Part shown: in pieces, positions 13,415 through 17,625 of the stretch
How the letters are laid out: every line of letters begins with the position of its first letter
How positions within the stretch are numbered: position 1 is the first letter of the stretch
Assembly: GCA_036496025.1 (NCBI GenBank)
Contig: DASXLW010000202.1
Location: 1 to 17,625 of the forward strand
Origin: PALSA-505 sp036496025
Lineage (GTDB): Bacteria > Actinomycetota > Actinomycetes > Streptosporangiales > Streptosporangiaceae
DNA: 17,625 bases
Direction of reading: 5' to 3'
Notes under the pieces: model-generated
Told to the model about the DNA's origin: nothing
Databases searched by the model: none
Seen by the model: only the letters and a program-made list of their open reading frames with translations
Program-made: the position numbers and the translations under genes

Positions 13415-14671
13415 AGAACTGGAAGGTACAGCCCGAATTGAGGTGCGCCTCGTGCCCGCAGCGGCGCCGCGGCCAGAGACCCAGGAGGAGATCCTGGCCG
13501 CCATGCTGGCCGCACGGGACGAGCACGACATCCCGGCCGAGGACGACTCGTGGGTCATCGTGGACTCCGACGGCGACCGTCCGGCCGAGCTGGCCGGGCT
13601 GGACGGCGCGGAGCCGGACGAGCTGCTCCCCGCAGCTCCTTCCGGCCCGGCCGGTGCCGCGGCCGGGAGCGGGCCGGTTGTCGGGCCCGGGTTCGCCGAG
13701 GGCGGCGTGCTGGACGCGCTGGCGCCGGGAGTGGCGCTGGCCGGGTTCGCCGAGGATGCGCACGCCGGGCTGGCCGGGCTCACCGACGATGAGCTGGTCG
13801 GGGTGCTACGGGCCTGGGCACGGCAGGAGTCGTGGGGGCAGGCGCGCAAGCTGGCCGCGGTCGCCGAGCTGGCCCGCCGCCGCCCGGCCGAGGACACCCC
13901 GCCCGCTTCGCCGGGACAGTTTCCCGCGAGCCTGAGCGAGTTCACCGCCGACGAGGTGGGCTTGGCGCTGACGCTGACCCGCCGTTCGGCCGTGGCGCAG
14001 CTGGACCTGGCGCTGGCGCTGATCGGCCGGCCGGGCACCGCGGCCCTGCTGGAGGCGGGGGAGATCGACCTGCCGAAGGTGCGGGTCATCATCGATGGCA
14101 TCGCCGGGCTTACCGAGGCGCACGCGGCTGCGGTGGAGGCCACCGTCTTGCCGGAGGCGCCCGCGATCACGAGCGGGCAGCTGCGCGCCGCCGTCGCCCG
14201 GGCGGTGCTGGCCGCCGCGGCCCCGGGCCGGACGGTGAGTGGAGCGCCGGAGCGGCCGCCCCGGACCTCCCGCCCGGGCTGCGCGGACCCGCGCCTGGGC
14301 CTGGCGTCGCGCTGCCGCCGCTGGCCGGGCAGGTGTTCCTGACCCTGCCGCTGGCCACCCTGCTCGGCCTGTCCGACGCCCCCGGCCAGGCGGCCGGCTA
14401 CGGGCCGGTCGACCCCGACACCAGCCGCGCCCTGGCCCGCGCCGCGGCCGGCCACCCCGCGGCCGGCTGGCACCTGATCATCACCGACCCGCACGGCCGC
14501 GCCGTCGGCTATGGCTACGCCCCCCGCGCAAGACCCGTCCGCGCCAGATCCGTCCGCGCCCAGCTGGCGCGCGGCCATCCCGCCCGCGGCCAGCCCGCCC
14601 CGGGCCACCCCGCCGACGGCTGGACCATTACCCTGACCACCGAACGCATCGCCGGCGGCCAGTCACCGTAG
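13404..14671 (+). pseudogene. Frameshifted DUF222 (13E12-type) protein gene, HNH end missing
   Basis: Proteins of this actinobacterial family carry an N-terminal DUF222 domain and usually a C-terminal HNH nuclease. From ATG 13404 (MVFEELE) the first frame reads an acidic N-terminus, then a clear DUF222 domain (LTDDELVGVLRAWARQESWGQARKLAAVAELARRRP, about residues 127-290). It then turns into arginine/proline nonsense and stops at 14342. A frame shifted by a net -1 base takes over near 14230-14290 and reads family-like text (LAGQVFLTLPLATLL, ALARAAAGHPAAGWHLIITDP) to a stop at 14671. The gene ends at the point where CDH.H and the HNH should follow, and no HNH motif is seen up to 14784. An assembly error could mimic the shift, but not the missing end. 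Function is probably lost. Confidence 0.75.
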
Positions 14672-14784
14672 GCCAATCTCCTGGGGATGTCCCTGCGGGT
14701 CTGGCTCAACCGCGAGATCTGTCATGAGCCGCCGCGGATGGGTAACGAACCTGCCGTCGTCCACCTGGCCTGCGCCTGCCGGGC

Positions 14785-15507
14785 TTAACCGGAGGCCAGC
14801 CGGTAACCCTCACCGCGCACCGTCTTAATCAGCTCGTAACCGAGCTTGGCACGCAGCCGCCAGACGCAAACGTCCACCACGTTCGATCCCGGATCGAAGT
14901 CGTACCCCCACACCGACGACAGCAGCTCCCCCTTGGGTACCGACTCTCCCGTGTGCTCCATTAGCTCCCTGAGCAGCAGGAACTCCAGCCGGGTCAGCGG
15001 AACGCGACCGTGCCCGTTGTCCGCCTGCAATCGCCAGAGATCCAGGGTGAGGTCGCCGTTCGTGATCGTCTCCGCGTGCATCCGGGAATTGCTCCGCAGT
15101 TGCACCCGCACCCGGGCGATCAGTTCGTCCAGCGCGAACGGCTTAGTGAGATAGTCCCGCGCGCCGAGATCCAGGCATTCGACCTTGGCGGTCACGTCCG
15201 CCACGCAGGACAGCACGACCACGGCCTGCTCCGGGTGGATTTCGAGCAGCCGCTGCAGGACCACGCGGCCGTCCACGTCGGGCATGACCAGGTCGAGGAG
15301 GACAAGATCATAGTCGTGCGAGGCCGCGTGCTTCAGGCCGTCCATCCCCGTGTCGACGCGGTCAACGGCATACCCGGCCGCCAACAGGGCCCGGGCGATC
15401 AGCGAACTGATTGCCGGCTCGTCTTCAATGAGGAGAATGAGGCGCCTGGGTGACTCCTCGACCCGGGGTCTGCGTGCAGCCTCTGCTCGGAGAGTGGTCA
15501 TACACAC
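14785..15507 (-). CDS. OmpR/PhoB-family response regulator
   Basis: This is a two-component DNA-binding regulator (240 residues from GTG 15507). The receiver domain (about 20-130) has the acid pocket EDE, phospho-acceptor D72 in LLDLVMPD, S100 and K122 in TKPF. A winged-helix trans_reg_C domain (about 145-238) has RLEFLLLRELMEH and VDVCVWRLRAKLG with the RGEGYRL wing. All signalling residues are present, so it should be phosphorylated by a kinase. The GTG at 15507 has AGGTGG 8 bases upstream; ATG at 15501 and GTG at 15519 are alternatives. No kinase gene lies beside it: upstream is a 324-base gap, downstream (its stop at 14785) is the DUF222 pseudogene. Targets unknown. Confidence 0.93.
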   Translation of the reverse strand: MCMTTLRAEAARRPRVEESPRRLILLIEDEPAISSLIARALLAAGYAVDRVDTGMDGLKHAASHDYDLVLLDLVMPDVDGRVVLQRLLEIHPEQAVVVLSCVADVTAKVECLDLGARDYLTKPFALDELIARVRVQLRSNSRMHAETITNGDLTLDLWRLQADNGHGRVPLTRLEFLLLRELMEHTGESVPKGELLSSVWGYDFDPGSNVVDVCVWRLRAKLGYELIKTVRGEGYRLASG

Positions 15508-15539
15508 TCGACAATCCACCTAACCCGCCCAGCATGAGG

Positions 15540-15553
15540 CGGGTACGAACCCG
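15540..15553 (-). other. Small hairpin in the response-regulator leader
   Basis: CGGGT-ACGA-ACCCG makes a 5-bp stem with a 4-base loop, 33 bases ahead of the GTG start. The 312-base gap 15520-15831 otherwise holds a bulged hairpin at 15669-15695 and a lone TTGACC (minus strand, 15608-15613) that could be a -35 box without a good -10. No gene is seen. Confidence 0.3.
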
Positions 15554-15668
15554 GCGCCCCGACCTGGCCCAGGCTCTCTGCTCGCGACCACTCTACGCCC
15601 CACGCCCGGTCAATTCCCGCGCTCTCGCGCAGTGCCCCAAACGATTGCAGTAAGCCTGGCCCGCCGCC

Positions 15669-15695
15669 GGGGAGTCGCGTTTCGCGGCGCTCCCC
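15669..15695 (+). other. Bulged hairpin in the gap ahead of the 15832 gene
   Basis: GGGGAG...CTCCCC (6 bp) encloses CGCG-TTT-CGCG. Neither neighbour transcript ends here, so it is not an obvious terminator. It could be a leader structure of the 15832 gene if transcription starts upstream. Confidence 0.3.
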
Positions 15696-15831
15696 CCACG
15701 GGCCTTGGCAGGCACCGCCGTCGGGCCATGTCGCGGTGGCCTGGCGCATACCATCGTGCGGCGTTACGCTGCTGGCACGCTTCTGGGCGCCGGGGAGGGA
15801 CCCGGTCACCCTCGCGCCGGGGAGAGGCACA

Positions 15832-16410
15832 ATGGGCATTGCCACGCTCGCCAGCTGGCTGCTCACCGCTGGCATCGGCGCGTACATGCTGCGCACGTGG
15901 ATCGTCCGCGGTGGCCCGCGGATGCGGCGGGCCACCGGTGACCGCCTTCCCCCCATAGTGGTCTACGGGCACGCCAGCCTGGCCCTCACCGGGCTCGCGG
16001 TCTGGATCGGCTATGTGGTGTCAGGCTTGGCCGCGCTGGCCTGGTGCGGCGCCTGCATGCTCATGCCGGTGATCGGACTTGGCGCCGCGATGGTGACCGT
16101 GTGGACTCCCTATCCGGTCCTGGGGGCAGGATCCTCCGGCGGCGGCACTGACGTAGGCGGTATCCTCACCGCGCCGGCCGAGGACGCGGTCGCCGGCAGG
16201 CTGACCGACGAGGTGTTCGCCCGCGCGCTCACCGACGAGGCGCTAGCCCGCAGGCTGACCGACGAAGTGCTCGCCCGTGTATCGTCCGACCCGTCCAGGC
16301 CAGCACGGAAGCACCGTGAATACCTGGCGCCACTCATCCCCGCTGGCCATGGGGCGGCCGCCTTGACTACCTTCTTTCTGGCGGTGGTCACCGCGGTCGG
16401 CGCACGATGA
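15832..16410 (+). CDS. Four-span membrane protein with a 9-residue triple repeat, partner of the CtaG-like gene
   Basis: This 192-residue protein has spans at about 3-22, 42-62, 66-88 and 170-190. Between spans 3 and 4 is a soluble linker with three exact-phase 9-residue repeats (LTDEVFARA, LTDEALARR, LTDEVLARV; about 124-150), probably helical with alternating acidic and basic faces. One histidine lies in span 2 (YGHASLAL) and one in span 4 (AGHGAAAL); they could be metal or haem ligands, but this is a guess. The ATG at 15832 has GGGGAG 7 bases upstream; a longer frame lacks support. The gene ends 30 bases before the CtaG-like gene, so the two are probably an operon. No family is recognised with confidence. 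Confidence 0.75.
   Translation: MGIATLASWLLTAGIGAYMLRTWIVRGGPRMRRATGDRLPPIVVYGHASLALTGLAVWIGYVVSGLAALAWCGACMLMPVIGLGAAMVTVWTPYPVLGAGSSGGGTDVGGILTAPAEDAVAGRLTDEVFARALTDEALARRLTDEVLARVSSDPSRPARKHREYLAPLIPAGHGAAALTTFFLAVVTAVGAR
16201..16281 (+). repeat. Three 27-bp tandem units in the 15832 gene
   Basis: Units run 16201-16227, 16228-16254 and 16255-16281. Each codes for LTDE[VA][FL]AR[ARV]. The DNA has diverged at wobble positions while the residues are kept, which suggests selection on the protein rather than recent slippage. Confidence 0.85.
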
Positions 16411-16440
16411 CCAGCGTGGATCGATAAGGGGTGACAAGCG

Positions 16441-17301
16441 GTGGGTGATGCGGGCGGGCAGGGCGGCTGCCCGGGGCCTCACAGCCTGGCCGATTCGCCT
16501 CCAGGCGCGGACCTGCGGCGCTGGCTCCCGGTGGCCGGCGCGGCGCTCGTGATCGCGAGCCTGGTGCCCCCGCTGTCCACGCTGGCCAGGCGGTACCTGT
16601 TCGTCGAGTCCATCCAGTTCAGCTTGCTCGCGATGGTCTGTCCCGCGCTGATCGTGCTGGGAGCGCCCTGGCGCCGACTGCGCCGGGCGCGTCGGGGGGA
16701 CGACACGCCCCGGCGGAAGTCCGGAGCTCCGCCACGGCTGGCCCCCCGCCGGGCGGCGAGCCTGGATCGCTGGCCTGCGTTCCTGCGCGGCGGGGTCTTC
16801 CTCGTCGTGTTCATCGGCGTGAGCCTCGCGTGGCGGGTGCCGCCGGTGCTCGACGCCCTGGCCCGGCACCCCGGGCTTGTCGCGGCCGAGGCCATAACGC
16901 TTCTGGCGGCTGGTATCGGGCTCTGGCTCTGCCTTGTCCGGTCGCCTTCGTCGGCCCCCCCGCTCTCCGGGGGGCAACGCGCCGCCATCGCGGCGCTGGC
17001 CATGTGGTCCACGTGGATCGCCGCCTACGCGCTCGGCTTCTCCAGCCAGCCCCTGGTACACGCGTACGCCGGGGACAGCGGACTAGGCATCGTCGCTGAC
17101 CAGGAGATTGCCGTCTTCCTGGTATGGGGGGTGGCCGGCGTCTGCTTCGTGCCGGTCATCTTCGCCGGCCTGTTTTCCTGGCTGAAGGACAGTGACGACA
17201 TCGGCAAAGAGTTCAGGCAGGCATTCCCGGATGCCAGCGCCAGGGTCGGGGTGCGGGGATGGCAGCGCCCGCCGCGCGGGCCCGGGACGCGATCCGGGTG
17301 A
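16441..17301 (+). CDS. CtaG-like (cytochrome c oxidase assembly family) membrane protein lacking family histidines
   Basis: Caa3_CtaG proteins help deliver copper to haem-copper oxidases. This 286-residue protein has six visible spans (about 29-45, 55-75, 117-135, 147-166, 180-200, 222-244). It has the family layout LSLLAMVCPALIVLGAP-like, RHPGLVAAEAITLLAAGIGLW and ADQEIAVFLVWGVAGVCFVP (conserved DQ at 220-221). The usual HMxxH before LLLxxxxPxLLxLG reads E56-x3-F60 here, and the LEH of the fourth-span motif reads AEA (A151). The typical metal ligands are therefore absent. The GTG at 16441 has AAGGGG 9 bases upstream. It follows the 15832 gene by 30 bases. A C-terminal tail (245-286) is charged and disordered-looking. 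A role in copper delivery is doubtful. Confidence 0.78.
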   Translation: MGDAGGQGGCPGPHSLADSPPGADLRRWLPVAGAALVIASLVPPLSTLARRYLFVESIQFSLLAMVCPALIVLGAPWRRLRRARRGDDTPRRKSGAPPRLAPRRAASLDRWPAFLRGGVFLVVFIGVSLAWRVPPVLDALARHPGLVAAEAITLLAAGIGLWLCLVRSPSSAPPLSGGQRAAIAALAMWSTWIAAYALGFSSQPLVHAYAGDSGLGIVADQEIAVFLVWGVAGVCFVPVIFAGLFSWLKDSDDIGKEFRQAFPDASARVGVRGWQRPPRGPGTRSG

Positions 17302-17351
17302 CATCCGTCCACGATGAACATCGTGCCGCTCTCGGGGCATTCCGGGGCGCG

Positions 17352-17363
17352 TCACGCGCGTGA
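17352..17363. other. 12-bp perfect palindrome TCACGCGCGTGA
   Basis: It lies 50 bases after the CtaG-like stop, in the gap between convergent genes. It may be a fold-back part of transcript ends or chance in GC-rich DNA. No regulator is known to me for it. Confidence 0.35.
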
Positions 17364-17380
17364 GGCTCGTGTGTCAGTTT

Positions 17381-17410
17381 GCCCCATGAGCCAGATGAAG
17401 TCATTGGGGC
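17381..17410. terminator. Bidirectional terminator between the CtaG-like gene and the partial right-end gene
   Basis: GCCCCATGA (17381-17389) pairs with TCATTGGGGC (17401-17410) with one bulged T and an 11-base loop. It lies between the convergent stops at 17301 and 17429 and can serve both directions. Confidence 0.6.
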
Positions 17411-17428
17411 AGCCGGGGGCGCCAGGGA

Positions 17429-17625
17429 TCAGCTAGGCAGGCTCGGCGGCGCTACATGGGCGGACAGCGACCGGTCAGCCGACAAGATGATCTTGTCGAT
17501 CGTGGCACGTTCTCGATCGAGCGCTGTCTGGTCGTGCCTTAGCTGCGCGGCGGCCGCCGCCCTGGCCGATGCGCTATGGGCACCCAGCTCCCTGGCCACG
17601 TCGGCCTGCACCCGCTGCGCGAGCG
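17429..17625 (-). CDS. C-terminal fragment of an unrecognised helical protein
   Basis: The last 65 codons of a gene that enters from beyond the right edge and stops at 17429. The frame is open at the edge, so the start is outside the window; an internal GTG (17611) is not needed as a start. The residues are Ala/Gln/Arg/Asp-rich and likely alpha-helical (VARELGAHSASARAAAAAQL, then RHDQTALDRERATIDKIIL), ending in a Pro/Ser tail (HVAPPSLPS). A coiled coil or helical bundle is plausible. I recognise no family and cannot infer function. It is convergent with the CtaG-like gene across a terminator hairpin. Confidence 0.6.
   Translation of the reverse strand, partial: LAQRVQADVARELGAHSASARAAAAAQLRHDQTALDRERATIDKIILSADRSLSAHVAPPSLPS

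Noticed and set aside
13265..14608. 447-residue minus-strand frame opposite DUF222.
   Set aside because: Ser/Ala-rich antisense translation of the DUF222 domain; no ribosome site or motif.
14687..14788. 33-residue frame between the DUF222 remnant and the response regulator.
   Set aside because: Weak ribosome site, ends inside the response-regulator stop and shows no recognisable family.

Overview
The window is very GC-rich chromosomal DNA. Gene family content (kdpF-type Kdp operon, actinobacterial-type DapE, DUF222/13E12 protein, CtaG-like membrane protein, Gly/Tyr-rich HtrA protease) points to a high-GC Actinomycetota filament or relative. I cannot name the genus. No rRNA, tRNA, CRISPR array, insertion sequence or prophage is visible.

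Layout. 1-2443 (minus strand): start of a Kdp high-affinity potassium uptake operon. It reads from a 29-residue membrane peptide through kdpF and kdpA into kdpB, which is cut by the window edge. 2672-4870 (minus): a HAD hydrolase and, upstream of it, a secreted beta-propeller lipoprotein, separated by a long inverted repeat. 4944-5771 (plus): a cytoplasmic SGNH/GDSL hydrolase, probably leaderless. 5852-7171 (minus) and 7312-8271 (plus): a PLP aminotransferase divergent from a LysR regulator, with repeat-rich operator-like DNA between them. 8463-10077 (plus): a small membrane protein overlapping a dapE-like desuccinylase. 10091-10229: five tandem ~20-bp repeats and a strong terminator. 10256-12403 (minus): a membrane-anchored HtrA-type protease with a long low-complexity cytoplasmic N-terminus. 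12413-12730: a bidirectional control region with a perfect 16-bp palindrome and a structured leader. 12731-13189 (plus): a small membrane protein. 13404-14671 (plus): a frameshifted DUF222 gene without its HNH end, with a decayed LexA-like box on its start codon. 14785-15507 (minus): an OmpR-type response regulator with no kinase beside it. 15832-17301 (plus): two membrane proteins, the second CtaG-like but lacking the family histidines. 17429-17625 (minus): the C-terminal end of an unrecognised helical protein.

How it fits together. Most of the window is housekeeping or envelope biology in small independent units: potassium uptake, lysine/DAP metabolism, envelope proteolysis, a two-component regulator and a CtaG-type membrane pair. 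I see no clear new multi-gene system. The points most worth a second look are the twin 29-residue peptides ahead of kdpA, the CtaG-like pair (histidine loss plus a partner with three exact 9-residue repeats), the decayed DUF222 locus, the tandem 8-residue repeat in the dapE-linked membrane protein, and several unassigned control sites.
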